Origin: Eonycteris spelaea
Taxonomy: Eukaryota > Chordata > Mammalia > Chiroptera > Pteropodidae
Length of the DNA: 64,000 bases
Reading direction: 5' to 3'
NCBI GenBank assembly: GCA_003508835.1
Contig: PUFA01000072.1
Span: forward strand, 3,446,501 to 3,510,500
In this document: positions 23,576 to 34,975 of the stretch, in pieces
Layout of the letters: each line of letters opens with the position of its first letter
How positions within the stretch are numbered: position 1 is the first letter of the stretch
Position numbers and translations under genes: made by a program
Notes under the pieces: model-generated
Database searches by the model: none
What the model was told of the DNA's origin: nothing
The model's input: the letters and a program-made list of their open reading frames with translations, nothing else

Positions 23576-25265
23576 CGCTGTGATTTCCAGGACAGTCAAA
23601 TTTAAGAAATTCTATCCCATAGTTTCCACGTGTACTCCTAGTCCTAAGGCCATTTGTCCCCATTTTTGGCTGAAATTAAAGTCATGTTAGAATGAATTTG
23701 TTAGCTCTATGATGCGTGCCACCAACTCATCAATCTTCACTATTTTGTTCTCTTTTGCTCTATTACTTTTGAAAATACCCCTATTTAGGGAAACGAATCA
23801 CCTTTGCTACCTTTCTGATTTCCTAGCACCCACTCTAAGCTGCCTTGTGAGCGGAATCCATGTGTCTTTCCTAGTCTACACACCGCCCCATCGGAACCCT
23901 GCAGGTGACCATGAGCAGGCTGGGCATTCAGTGGTCATGCTGGCAGGAAACCAATGTCTCATCCTCATTCTACATGCTCTTTTTTTTTTTCTAAATCGTT
24001 TTTCCTGTAGACGGATAATAGCAACCAAATTCAGTTTCTTCACGAGCCCTCTTGCTTTGAACCTCATCAGAACATGTGCCCTGGTTTTCCTCCATGTCTT
24101 TGTCATGGCTTTAATTAGAGGGAGGGCCCCTCTGCTCCGCCTCAAGGGAGCAGGGGTCCCTTGCCATGAGTAAACGTAGTAGGCAACATACAAAAACAGT
24201 CGCCTAGCAAACAAGACCCTCAGAGGACCTCCGGTGTGTATAGCCAGTTCAAAGCGGCCACTTGCTGACCAGGAATTAGCTTGGTTGAGGTCTGACCTAT
24301 AAAAAGCACCTTCTGGGGAGAACTTCTTTCTTGAAGGAGATGTGAGGAACCCTTCTTAGACATACTGCCCAAGTCCCTCCTGCGATCTCGCCCGTAGAGC
24401 TGAAAAGTGGATTAAAGCAGGAAGTATCAAGCTAGGTGTGTGCTCGCACGCTCTTGCACGTTTGGGCGCAGCTTTGCTCATTTGTTTTCTATATTAAAAA
24501 GTCTGCTGACCTCTGTGATTTCCTCCCCTCCAATTCAGAAGTGATGAATAGGATGCATTCTGACTACATGCAGTGGAGAGCTTTGCAAAGATGGAGAATT
24601 AGCACATATGGACTGAGGAACCCAAAGAGACCTGAAAGGGAAGGAAATGCCCCAAAGTAGTTTCAGATGTTATTGTGATCCTGGGGCCAAAGTTTGGGTG
24701 GATGGGTGGCTTTCCTTATGTGGTTATGAAAGGGGGTCAGGGCCTCCGTGCCCACATCAACTTGGCTCCCTATCTGAATCTTTACTTTTCCTTCTCTTCT
24801 CCAGCTCTACCAAATAGGAATGAACATTCTCCTGCTTGGAAATGGTCTCTGTTGAGTCTTTTGGACATTCTAACTGATGCTATGAGTCAGGGAGACAAAT
24901 CTTCTCAAGCATGTTTCTCTCTCTTCTCCTTTTCAGCACATAATACCACTGGCCCTTGATCTTGTCTTCGAACCGTCCCCAAAAGGGAAGAAAAGCAAGA
25001 ATGGTCTTTTTTTTTTTTTTCAGAGAAACTCATTATTTAATTTTCTTTAAATACATACCTTCTCCCACCCTTACCCACTCTAGGGAGGAAGGGAAACCCC
25101 CACCCCCTCCATCTGGGGGAATTTCATATATAAAGCCTGAGATGGTAAGAATGAAGTAAAGCCTGTTCCCAGATGCCCCTGCTCTGCCCAGGGGAAATGC
25201 CACTTGCTCTACATCTGTTGCGTTAGTCCAAGCTCTGTCAGTTGCCAGGGCCAGAACCTAACTTC
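23576..25265. other. Unique non-coding stretch
   Basis: T runs near 23981 and 25007, otherwise nothing recognised. Open frames of up to 154 codons (23709-24173, plus) have no recognisable domain. Confidence 0.4.
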
Positions 25266-25269
25266 ATCT

Positions 25270-25680
25270 GGGCGAGGCCGGAACATTGTTTCATGTAACA
25301 AACCGTAGGACTGGGGGACCGGCCCCAGGGTCAACTGGCTCAGGAGACCGAAACCCTGTCGGGATCTCCTCACCCTCGCACTTGGCCTCTTGCTTCTATT
25401 TCCTTTCACACGTTGGCCTCATTCCTGCCCACTGCACATGGGCTTCCTCCACACAGTTGGGACATGTCCCCTAGTGGCCTGGATTCCTCGTGTACCAATT
25501 TACTAGTCCCAGAGAGAAGTATACCTCTAACCTGCTTAGTCATACAAAAATCCAGGGAAGGACTCTGATTGGTCAGGCTTGTGTCATGAGTCACTCCTGA
25601 CCAATCACTGTAGCCTCAGAGATGAGACTCTCTGATTGGCCAGTTCTGGATGACAGGCCCTTTCCTAGGCCACCAGAAGT
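25270..25680. repeat. Ancient interspersed repeat with three CCAAT/ATTGG motifs
   Basis: GGGCTTCCTCCACACAGTTGGGACATG followed by the CTGATTGG ... GACCAATCACTG ... CTGATTGGCC series is an arrangement I have seen repeatedly in mammalian genomes. I cannot name the family. ATTGG lies at 25568-25572 and 25635-25639, CCAAT at 25601-25605. Confidence 0.5.
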
Positions 25681-25799
25681 ACGTGACAGGCGTTGGGGGA
25701 GTAGGTCTCTGAACGAAGGGAAGAGATGTAACCTAGGTAAAGGAGAAAGGGTTGCTGAGCAAACCTAAACAGCAATGTCCATTAAATTGGTCGTCAATT

Positions 25800-26255
25800 C
25801 CCCACTGTATTTCCTAAGACAGCCATGACAAATTACCACAAACCAGGTGGCTTAAAACAGCAGAAATTTATTCTGCCACAGTTCTGGAGGACCAAAGTCC
25901 AAAACGAAGATGTTGGCAGAGGCACATTCCCTTCCGAGGCTCCAGAAGAGATTTCTTCCCTGCCTCTTCCGGCTTCTGGCGACTGTCAGCATTCTTGGGC
26001 TTGTGGCTGCTCCCTCCAGCCTCTGCCTCTGTCTTCACATGGCCTTCTCTTTCTGCGTGTCTGGGTCTGCCTCCTCCTCTTTTTGGGACATGTCATTGGC
26101 TTTAGGGCCCACCTGGAGAATCCAGGATAATCTCAACTCAAGATCCTTAATTACATCTGCAAAGACTCTTTTTCTAAATAAGGTCACAGTGACAGTTTCC
26201 AGGGATTAGGATGGGCACATATCTTTTGGGGGCCACCGTTCAACCCAGTATGAGG
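25800..26255 (-). mobile_element. MLT1-like MaLR solo LTR, antisense
   Basis: On the plus strand it opens with CAGCCATGACAAATTACCAC and GGTGGCTTAAAACAGCAGAA, has the TTCTGGAGGACCAAAGTCC block, TTACATCTGCAAAGACTC and AAATAAGGTCACAGTGACAG, and closes with GGGGGCCACCGTTCAACCC. This is close to the full MLT1 layout. No internal region adjoins it. Confidence 0.9.
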
Positions 26256-26539
26256 TGCCCTCTCAAGTGTCAGGGAAGCATTTGGGCTGGCTTTGCCACG
26301 AACACATTGTGAACTTTCCTACAGATGCCCAAGTCCCATTCTCAAACTTGCGAAGTCCCCAGATGGGTTCCTGTGAGGCTGGCACACTCAGAAGGAGGCA
26401 CAGTGGGACCTGGCACAGCTTTATTTCATGTCAGCTTTCCACATGCGTCTTTTCTTGCCTTTTTTTTTCCTTTTGCATTGTCCTGGCCCATTTTCCTCTC
26501 TATGAGGATATTAAAGTGGTTCGGATTCTCTCTTGGCTT

Positions 26540-26725
26540 TCTGTACTAGCCATGTGACTTTGGGCAAACAACTTAAATTCTCTGAGCCTCAATATTCTCA
26601 TCCGTAAACTGAGGGTAATAATAGTCCTTCCCTCTTAGTGTGACTCTGAGACTCAAGTAGTAAGTAAATCTAAAGTATAGAAAGCACAAAGCAAGCACAG
26701 TCAGCACCCTGACAGTCAGCTGTTA
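26540..26725 (+). repeat. MIR SINE, plus strand
   Basis: CTAGCCATGTGACTTTGGGC, CTCTGAGCCTCAATATTCTC and a GGTAATAATAG block in order. The tRNA-like head is missing. Confidence 0.88.
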
Positions 26726-26844
26726 TCATAAGATATAGGCAGATGTGCTTTCTAATTTCTTTCTTTATCCTCTAGTTTTCCTGGTTACTTCTTTCTTTGT
26801 CATTTGGGTTTTCTTTTTCTAAGTTCTTCTTAATTTAGTGTAGA

Positions 26845-27005
26845 GGACAAACTCTGGTGTGCACGTGAACCAGCTGGAGGAGACTTAAAAGACATGTGGC
26901 TGGGCCCCATCTTGCGGAAGGATCCCACAGTCTGGGGTGGGTCCTGTCCTCTGATTTTGACACGTATCCAAGTAGTAGATGCAACTGGACTTTGAGACCC
27001 CTAGT
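26845..27005 (+). mobile_element. MER20-like hAT relic
   Basis: CAAACTCTGGTGTGCACGTG, a GGCTGGGCCCCATCTTG block and a terminal GGACTTTGAGACCCCTAG follow the MER20 order. The left CAGTGG terminus is lost. Confidence 0.65.
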
Positions 27006-27059
27006 CAGGGGAGAGACCGTAGATGAGAAGGTTCTAGGCTTATAGTTCGTTAATCTACT

Positions 27060-27190
27060 GTATTGTTGTGGGCAGGTGACTTTACTTCAGTTTTCTCACC
27101 TTTAAAATGGGGACAGCGGTAGCCCAGGGTCAAATGAGAACAGCTCACAGTATCTAAGATAGCTTACAAAGAAGGGTCATGTAGGTAAGA
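27060..27190 (+). repeat. MIR fragment, plus strand
   Basis: GGGCAGGTGACTTTACTTCAG, CTCACCTTTAAAATGGGGAC and CAAATGAGAACAGCTCACAG. A further reverse MIR-like bit (GCAAACCAAGGCTCATGGG) lies near 27298. Confidence 0.7.
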
Positions 27191-27359
27191 CTCGCTATTT
27201 CTGAGGCTTCAAGAGTTTAGAAGCTTCTTCATATATTACCTTGCTTAAATTTTTCAAATAGCTTGTAAGTTGGAGGCTAGTTTTCACTATGCAAATAAGC
27301 AAACCAAGGCTCATGGGACGTTAGATAGTGCAAGTGAGTTACTATTGATAAAGACCGTA

Positions 27360-28135
27360 GTAAGTGGTTTTTTTTTATTCAAACTCTTGCCTTTTTCCCC
27401 ACAGCAGCTACTTTTGTGCACAGGTGGTTTTGTGTGTGGAAGTGACAGTGCTCAGGGTCTTCTGTTCCTCCTTTTCTCTAATAGAAAATAGAATGTGTCA
27501 AGATCAGCTTCTTGCTGGCACAAAGGACTTTCTGTCCCTGGCTTATGATTTAGTTCAAGGACTAAAACGTCCCAAAGTAAAGGACTCAAAATCCATAAAG
27601 CAAACCCTTGCTGACAAAACTCTATCCAGGTGATCAGAGGGTTTCATCACCTTCCTGTGTCAGCAATCCAGGGAGAAGGAAGCCAACCAGGTCACCAGAA
27701 AACTGGGTCACAGAGAGTGACCCTCATAGCAGGCAGCCATGAGGCGAAGCAAGTTCAGGAGGAAAGGTCAGCTTGCCCATCTCAGGGAACAGAGCTGTTT
27801 TCTCTTGAGAAGAGAATCCAGCTCCTGTGGCAACCTCGGGTTTGCTCTGCGTGCTTGCCCCTCCCCCGCCCCATTTCCCCTGCACCTGACCCAGTGGTTG
27901 CCGCTGAGGTAGCAGAGCTGTCCCTTGCCTGTTCCTACTTCTGGGCACAGCTCTCCAGACTCCTGCACGCCTCAGCTGATGTTTGCTTTCCACGTGGGGT
28001 GCGGGTCTGGCTGCCTGGCAGCTGGGTTCAACCTTGAATTCCTCCCTTGCCTCAGCTCAGAGCAACTTCACACCTGCATGTGAATATTGTGTGAATGTGG
28101 TTTATCCATGTGTTTATGAATAAAGTGGCTAAACT
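27360..28135. other. Unique non-coding stretch
   Basis: Nothing recognised. A frame of 135 codons (27630-28037, plus) has no domain and is opposed by open frames on the other strand. Confidence 0.4.
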
Positions 28136-28647
28136 TTTTTAAAAACAGCTTCATTGAGACATAATTCACATACCATAAATTCGCTCATTTAAAGTATGCA
28201 ATTCAACGATGTTTAGCTTATTCACAGTTGTGCAACGATCATCATCAGTTACTTTGAGAACATTTTCATCACCTCGGAAAGAAACCTTGTACCCTTGAGG
28301 TATCATCTTCCTGACCCCCAGCCCCCCAGCTTCTGGTAACCACTAACCTCTCTGTCTCTGCCATTGCCCTATCCTGAACATTTCATGTAAATGGATCATA
28401 TGTCTTTTGTATCCAGCTTCTTTGGCTTAGCGTCACGATTTCAAGGTTCATCCATGTTGTAGCGTGTATCAGAACTTCATCCCTCTTGTGGCTGAATAAT
28501 ATTCCATCGCATGGATGTGCCACGAATCGTCCAGTTGTCAAGTGATGGACATTTAGCTTGTTTCCACCTTCTGACTCCTAAATAGTGGTGCTATCAACAG
28601 TCACGTACAAACTTTTATGTGGACATACATTTTTAATTCTCTGATGC
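28136..28647 (-). mobile_element. Ancient LINE-1 (L1M-type), antisense, 3' UTR and end of ORF2
   Basis: On the plus strand: AACAGCTTCATTGAGACATAATTC (L1M 3' terminus reversed), GTGCAACGATCATCATCAG, ACATTTTCATCACC, then the reversed ORF2 3' region with GGCTGAATAATATTCCATCG and GTGATGGACATTTAGC. It is interrupted at about 28647 by a DNA transposon and resumes at about 29143. Confidence 0.9.
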
Positions 28648-29142
28648 ACAGGTATCTCTCACTTTACAAAAGTTCCTTGGCCGTAGAAAATCCAAGGAGG
28701 ATTTTCACTTTTATGAAAAAAAAAAAAAAAAGAAAATGAAAACAGCGTTCCATGGATGCTTGGCGGCGGGCACCCCGAGCATTGGGAGCGGCCCTATCAA
28801 GCTCCTTCCCCGCAAACCATACCCAGCATCTCGGCGTCAAGCCCCATAGCTTTGGACTGTGTCTGTGACATCTGCACTTTATCTCCATTAGCAAGATACG
28901 TGACAAGATACCAGGACAGCCCAAGAGAGCTCGTGAGGGTGTTCCCCTCAGCATACAACTGGATGTGAGTAAGCATTCCAAATGCAGTGAGCGAAATACA
29001 TTGTGCGTGTGTTCGATTTTGGGTCTGGGAACGCTCAGAAAATTCCATAAAATCAATGGCAATTGCTGCTTCCCTTTAGGCCATTTCGGCTTACGAGAGG
29101 TTTCAGAGGAACGCTCTGCTTTGGATAGTGAGAGAAACCTGT
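28648..29142. mobile_element. Palindromic DNA transposon (MITE-like), nested in L1
   Basis: The left end is ACAGGTATCTCTCACT. The right end, read in reverse, is ACAGGTTTCTCTCACT. The first 23 bases agree at 20 positions. Length is about 495 bp. An A16 run with surrounding sequence lies near the left, and the interior includes a GC-rich patch (GGCGGCGGGCACCCCGAGC). No open frame resembles a transposase, so it is non-autonomous. L1 sequence continues on both sides, which fixes both ends to within a few bases. The target-site duplication is no longer readable. The superfamily is not assigned: the short termini would suit Tc1/mariner or hAT. Confidence 0.75.
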
Positions 29143-29215
29143 CCGTAACCAGGAGCGGAATTGCTGGGTCAGGGTTAGTGCAGGAACCTGCCCTCCGTGG
29201 GGGAAGAACTTCCCT
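29143..29215 (-). mobile_element. Continuation of the antisense L1 beyond the nested transposon
   Basis: CCGTAACCAGGAGCGGAATTGCTGGGTCA corresponds to the reversed L1 ORF2 text that should follow the block ending at about 28645. It then fades into unrecognised sequence. Confidence 0.75.
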
Positions 29216-29289
29216 CTGGGCACCCTCTGGTCCTTGGGGAGGACGGTTGAATTAGTTTGCTTTGGAGGGCTATGTCTCTAAATTTTTAG

Positions 29290-29291
<2 letters not shown>

Positions 29292-29325
<34 letters not shown>
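29292..29325. repeat. (CA)17 microsatellite
   Basis: Uninterrupted CA dinucleotides over 34 bp, likely length-polymorphic. A short (TA)n follows at about 29453-29467. Confidence 0.95.
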
Positions 29326-29326
<1 letters not shown>

Positions 29327-30865
29327 TAGCGTAAGGTGGCTATGTGTGCATTGTGGTGCATTTGGAAGTTGAAGGGAAGCAGAGAGAAAAATAATTAAGT
29401 TTTGTCTTACCAACCCAAGATAGCCACTCTTAATAGTTACAGCATTTCCGTTTTATATATATATATAATTTTTTTTTAATGCATAGGTTTTAATGGTTGT
29501 CTTTCCCTCTGTAGGGAAGTAGACTTGCTCCTCATGGGGTCTCCTGATTTTCCCTGGGGAAGCTAGAGGCGTCATTCCAGGGGGAAGGGGAAGCTGGGGA
29601 TCAGTTCTGAAGCTGTGTTTGCAAAACAAGCCCGTGTGTTTACTCGGTGGTATAATAACTTGGGTGGCTTTGGGGAAGAGCCGCTGGAGGTTAGGGGGGA
29701 CACCAGCTTCACACCCACCGCAAAAGGCGTTCAGGAGGGGCCAGGCCCATATTTCCACAAAACCTAAAACCTCCAGGCCAAAAGCCAGAGCTCTCCTTTC
29801 CCTCCGCCCCCCAGGTCAGTGGCACCGCTGTCCCGGCTGAGCGGAGCACCCATCTCAGTGTCCCCAGCTTAGAGGGACCCTCAGCCCTCACTCCGGAACT
29901 AAAGCAGGCAGATCACTCTGTGCCCCGTCTTCTTTTCAGAACTTGCTGCGCACAAGCCCTGGTGGCTACTTTGTGTGACCTGACATTAGAAACCGGAAAT
30001 GGAAGGACCCACAGGCAGAGCTCAGGGACACAGTTTGGTGGTTTTGTTTCGGTTTGGTTTTGCTTTAACCTGTCCCTCCTAACCCGGAAGTTCTGGCCAC
30101 ACAGCCAGGGCCGTGCGGGCAGAACAGGAGCTCTGCCCTCATAAAGCATAATGTCCGGAGAGGTCCACGGACGTTCCTGATGACCCGGTGGTGGCATGCA
30201 GCCACGTGACGGTCAGATCCAGGTGGCGGCAGCCTGCTTAACTGACTCTGATTCGTGGCGATGTCACAGAACCAACACCTTTTCCTTTTCTCATTGTACG
30301 AGTTCTCTTAGACTGAACCCATGATCAGCATAAATGGCGAGGGATTTCCTTAGGGCCCTGTGTCCTTGGAGACTGGGATTCTTGTCCTTTTCTTACCTGC
30401 TCTCTCACCTCGCTCTTTCTTTCCCATCCGTGTCCATCCCTTCTGTCTGCCCGTAGGCATTATAGCTCTCTTCCTGCGGCCTGGCCTCCTGGAGGGTGCT
30501 AGTAACTAAAAGCCCGGGCAGAACGACGTGTAGGCCAGGAGGCCACAGGTCACCCAGGCAAGGAGGGGAGCAAGGAGAGAAATTAGGGAGACTGGGCTTT
30601 GATCCCCAGCACCAGACACCTGCGAAGAGAGGGAAGGTCTGGGAGGAGACCAGGTTGGGGACTGGCCAGGCACCTCATCTGAACACGGCCACCCCCTCAC
30701 AACAGAACCTGGGGAAACCTCTTCTCTCCCTGGAACCTACTTTCCTTGTGAGGACCCTCAGGATCTTGGGGTTCCCTCATGAGCATGATCAGATGACACG
30801 ACCAGGGGACAGAACATGGACACCTCTGAAGTCCTTTTCAGCTCGAATAGTCTGTGATACAATTA
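29326..30865. other. Unique non-coding stretch
   Basis: No repeat family or exon seen apart from a short TA tract. Open frames of up to about 158 codons (30496-30972, plus) have no recognisable domain. Confidence 0.4.
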
Positions 30866-30869
30866 GTGA

Positions 30870-31045
30870 CATGGAAAAGGACCAAAAATCCAAAGAACTG
30901 TTTCCGAGAGAATGGAATAGAAAAGGCCTTAGGTTAGGAGTCCAAAGTTTTAAGTCTTCTTTCAGCCAGTAACTAATAACGGTCTTGGATAAATCTGTAC
31001 CTCAGTTAATTGGTCCATAAAAGAGAAATAAAAAATACTCATCTA
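30870..31045 (+). repeat. MIR SINE, diverged, plus strand
   Basis: AGGAGTCCAAAGTTTTAAGTC, CAGTAACTAATAACGGTCTTGG, CTGTACCTCAGTTAATTGG and CATAAAAGAGAAATAAAAAAT follow the MIR order. Confidence 0.65.
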
Positions 31046-31049
31046 TGTC

Positions 31050-33400
31050 CTTCTTGATTTAGTGGCAAAAACCAATGACACCAGGTGGGGAAATGTGAAG
31101 AAAAGAATCCAAGTTAGTCAGCCTGGGGCAGGAGCCTGGCAGTGGGCGGGGGGCAGTGTGAGGTGGGGCAGGGTCGGGTCTGCCCTTGGGACCCACTGGG
31201 GCACTGCATCTGCCGGAAGTGTCTGGCAGGAATGTCTCCCGTGGGAGAGGTGGCCGAATGTATCGGCTTTTCCAAGGAGCCGTGGGGCTCGGGCAGGGCA
31301 GAGGGAAACCTAGCCACTTCCCAACTGTCAGGCAGTGGTCTCGGGAGAGTGCTCGACCCAGTCAGGGACCCTGGGAAGAATGACTGAGGTGACTGGCATT
31401 GTTATCTGCCCGGAGCGGGGAAAGGGTGCTCAGAGACAAACTGGCGTAATCATTCTAGGTTTGTGTCCCTAGGGGAAAACTTGGCCACCCATCAGGCTCC
31501 TTTAGAAGAACTGTAACACTTGAGAAAGAATCAGGGTAAGGTCACAAGCTGGGAAGCACACATGGCCACCAGGGCCGCCTGGTCTACCAGGGAGGACGCG
31601 TGACCACCTGGGCGCCATGCCAAGGGAGAGGAGGGATCGATACCCCTGGGGTTCCCATGACTCTGCTGGTGCAGGCTCCGCTCACAGACGGCCATTGTTC
31701 TCCACACCGCTTTGTTGTCCTTTCCCAGGCGCCAGGCGGGTGGAAAGTGGGGAGGCATGGGTTACCCAGAGATAAAGTCTTTTTATGAGCTTCCTGATTT
31801 AGCTGAGAGAGGAATTTGGCCAACTGGCACAGATGATGAACAGTCTCCTCTACCTGGTTCCTTCTGTGAGAGTGAAGATCTTCCTGGTTTAGACGGGACA
31901 GCGCTAACACCCTCCGCAGGGGCTTGTCCTGGAATGCCCTGGGGACAGAGGGCCAACCCAGGAGGACATCAGCAGGTGAGGGAAGAAAGCTTTTGTTCCT
32001 CTTTGTGTGGTCAGCCCCGACATTTCAGCAAAGAGGTGCTTAGCAAAATAAGTCCGCTGTGACTTTGGGTGGTGTGTAGACCAGAAGATCATTTCTCAAG
32101 ACTCTTCTGGAAATTTCTCCTGCTGCTTCTAGGGAAAAGGAAGGTGAAGAGGATTAAAAAGAAAAATCCAAGGAAACATCTACGTATTTTGCCTAAATTC
32201 CAAACACATAGAAGAGGCTTGGAGGGGTGAACCCTTGAAACATCATTAGTCAGACCCAGGGGGACTTTAAAAGAGGCAGTTTGAAATGGCCATTCTGGGA
32301 AATAGAGAGAGAGAGAGAGAGATTGCAATTTTAATTAAAATAAAGTTTTAGTAGAAGAATACATGTGCTTGGTGAAATAGTCATATAGTACAAAAAAGTA
32401 CATAGTGATTCCTTAGTTCTCCTTCCCAAATGACAATTCCTGTTCCTGATATTTAGTCATCCTTCCTGAGTGACCAAACGAGGTTATTCACAGATCTGTG
32501 TGACATGCAAGTGTTGGATAGCTGAATATTATCCGAATAGAGGGAGCCTTCAAAAGACGCCGCTCTGCTTAACTCAATGTTAAGGGAACTAAGCTTACGT
32601 CCCAGGGGCAGGGACAGCGGTGAGGGAGGCGGGTGGCAGAGACAAGAATAAACAAACACACAGATCCTAAAACTGAGACGCTCGCGAGTGCTCTACAGAG
32701 AATTAAAATAGAATGTCGCTTCGGGGAGTGACGAGGTGGTCGCTCTCAGCGAGCTTGCCGTCAAGGTGAGTAATATGAATCCCCAGTGAATCTCCTCCTC
32801 CTCGGTCAGCTTTATCGCACCCAGCCGGGCTTGAGCGGTGGCCCGATGCCAGGTGTGTTCACGCCCTCACGAGCACAGTCCACACTCATGTCCACGCAGT
32901 AGGGGTCCACGGGGCAGACGGTCCACCCTCTGAGCCACCCGTTGTTCTCTCCCACCCCCTTCCTGGTGTCAGAGCTAAGAGCCCTCGTCCCCTCACTGTC
33001 ATACTTCCCCGGTCCCCCCTCCTGTGTGAGGCGTTCACGAGACTGGGTTGACTCTACGAATTGTGTGCACAAACCGGAGAGGTCCGGAAGGTGCAGGAGA
33101 CCAGCCTGAACTTCTGCCCGAAGCCTTCTTCGCAATGTTGTTTTGAATGCATCCCTGGTGGGAAGCGCCTTGGTCTTCTTCTGTGTCCCCAGAGGATTTG
33201 AGAAGAAATGTGCCGATTACACGAACATTCTGATTCGCAAACTCTTGGTACCTACAAACCGTATGTCTAAATATTCATCTGCTCCTGCTAATAAGGGAAC
33301 CTAAGATCCTGGATAATTTTCACATCCTTTTACCTCTACCCCCAGCGTACTCACTCTCTGAGTCTCCTTGAGCTAGGACACAACCTCCCTCCAGAAATAA
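31050..33400. other. Mostly unique sequence, no supported gene
   Basis: A weak ancient-LINE-like patch at about 32340-32470 and a (GA)10 tract at 32303-32322. A cysteine-containing frame (32812-33135, minus, 107 codons) has no recognisable family. Confidence 0.4.
32303..32322. repeat. (GA)10 microsatellite
   Basis: About ten GA units after AATA. Confidence 0.9.
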
Positions 33401-33410
33401 CAGCATTCTC

Positions 33411-33460
33411 CCTTCCTTCCCGCCCTCCTTCCCTCTCTCCGCCTTTCCTTCCTTCTTCAT
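33411..33460. repeat. Pyrimidine-rich (CCTT)n-like tract
   Basis: CCTTCCTTCC, CCTCCTTCCC and CCTTTCCTTCCTTC in succession. Imperfect. Confidence 0.85.
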
Positions 33461-33499
33461 AGTCTGACCGCTTACACACATACCTCTCATCAACATATT

Positions 33500-33900
33500 C
33501 TTTATTGTTGCCCGTTTCTGCAGTTTATATTAATAAAACCACACGCATGTTGTCATTATGACTTGCATTTCTCTGTTGGTCATTTTTTACGTTTTTGAGA
33601 TTTATTCTTTTGCATGCCCCCAGCTGTCGCTCAGTCATTTTCTCTGATCAATGGCGTTTCTTTGTATTAAAACGCTATCCTCTGTCTCTTCTGCTACTCA
33701 TGGAGATCGAGGCAGTTTTCCTTTTTTTTTTTTTTTTTTTTTTTACTATTCTGAATGCACCGTAATGAACATTCCTGTCCTGTCGCTGGTGCACGTGTGG
33801 CCGTGTCTCTAGGATATAGAAGGAGGAGTGAAATTGCTAGTATGGCATGTCAAGAGCGGATTCGACATCGTTAGATAAGATACAGCTGTTTTCCATAGGC
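33500..33900 (-). mobile_element. Ancient LINE fragment, antisense, with internal poly(T)
   Basis: Plus-strand text includes GACTTGCATTTCTCTGTTGG, a poly(T) run (about 33721-33744), ACCGTAATGAACATTCCTG, GGTGCACGTGTGGCCG and AGGAGTGAAATTGCTAG. These are reversed L1-type ORF2 blocks. Strongly diverged, with approximate edges. Confidence 0.6.
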
Positions 33901-34237
33901 GATTTCATCTGAAGAAAGCCGTCTGGAGTTCGAGAAGGGGAACAATCTTCTGCATCATTACAGAGGACGTTATCAGTTTTTAAAAAGTAATTTCACAATT
34001 TTAATGAAGAATCAATATAACATGATGCACATGGGCATCAATAGAGGGAACCCACTCTGCAGGAAACATTTATTAAGGCGTAGTATTTTTTTCTATCATA
34101 GAGTAGAACACTCCAAATAGATTAAACTGTAATGCGCTTAATTGCAGTATGTCAGAGTTGACCTCAAAAACAGGAAGGAGATGGTCCACGGTCTGAAAGG
34201 AAAGGAAGTACTGACTTATCATCGGGGCTGCCCATAG

Positions 34238-34560
34238 ATGAAGCACACACGGGGGTCTAGGGCCCAGTTTTCCGATGGAACAGCCTCCACATTGGATGGG
34301 TACTCTGGCTTCCCGGTCAATGTGAACTTCCTGAAGGGACCATCAGTTCCTCAAAGACTCACCTCCCCTAAGCAAGCTGTCAACATCCTACTCGGCACCC
34401 AGCAGGCTAAGACCCAGCCGTAGAAGCCACGGTACACTGGGCATCCTGCTTCATCAGCTGCCCCCTGGGCCCACCTCCCTCTCTCTTACCTGCAGTGCAG
34501 CCCACCTCACTGATTCCATGGTTTTAATTCATAACAATAAAAACTGAATCTACTGCGATT
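34238..34560 (+). other. Unidentified mRNA-3'-end-like segment
   Basis: A 61-codon frame (34238-34423) ends in TAG and is followed by about 110 bp that read like a short 3' UTR, closing with a canonical AATAAA at about 34538-34543. There is no poly(A) tail or target-site duplication, so a processed pseudogene is not demonstrated. The peptide (for example KQAVNILLGTQQAKTQP at the C-terminus) is not one I recognise. It could be a terminal exon of an unknown transcript, an old retrocopy or chance. Confidence 0.2.
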
Positions 34561-34572
34561 CTTATTTTTCCT

Positions 34573-34860
34573 GTGTGTGCTCATAAGAGTGGAAATAAGA
34601 ATACACGGATTTCCACAGGCACACAAAAGACAATTGAAGTCATTGTTTACCCCAAATGGATTTTAAAGACAAGGCAGACCGAAGTGAATTTCAGTGAGAG
34701 TGCTTCTGAAGATGCAGATGCGTCGTGGGGTGCCCCTTCCTTTGCCCATGTCAACGAAGTGTACACATGGGAAGGTGGCATCATTCCATACTTCCGTTTT
34801 CCGATTAATTGGCATAATGCCGGGGAATTTGTGAGAGTCCCACCAGTGTTGATGCATTAG
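34573..34860 (+). other. Unassigned 95-codon open frame
   Basis: The frame runs from ATG at 34573 to TAG at 34858-34860, just downstream of the AATAAA near 34540. No domain, transmembrane segment or signal peptide is apparent. In a window without genes it is more likely chance than coding. Confidence 0.08.
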
Positions 34861-34899
34861 ACTTTTGCAACCCAGTGAGTCGAGGGAGGGAGGATTATT

Positions 34900-34975
34900 T
34901 TCGATTATGCAGGATGAAGAAACTGAGGCCCAGAGGGGTTGACAGAGTCACAATGCCTTGCCATGCCTTTGTTCC
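34900..34975 (-). repeat. MIR core fragment, minus strand
   Basis: GATGAAGAAACTGAGGCCCAGAGGGGTTGACAGAGTCA is the reversed MIR core. The flanks are lost. Confidence 0.75.

Noticed and set aside
25120..25140. TATATAAA as a TATA-box promoter
   Set aside because: No CpG, initiator or downstream exon, isolated AT-rich word.
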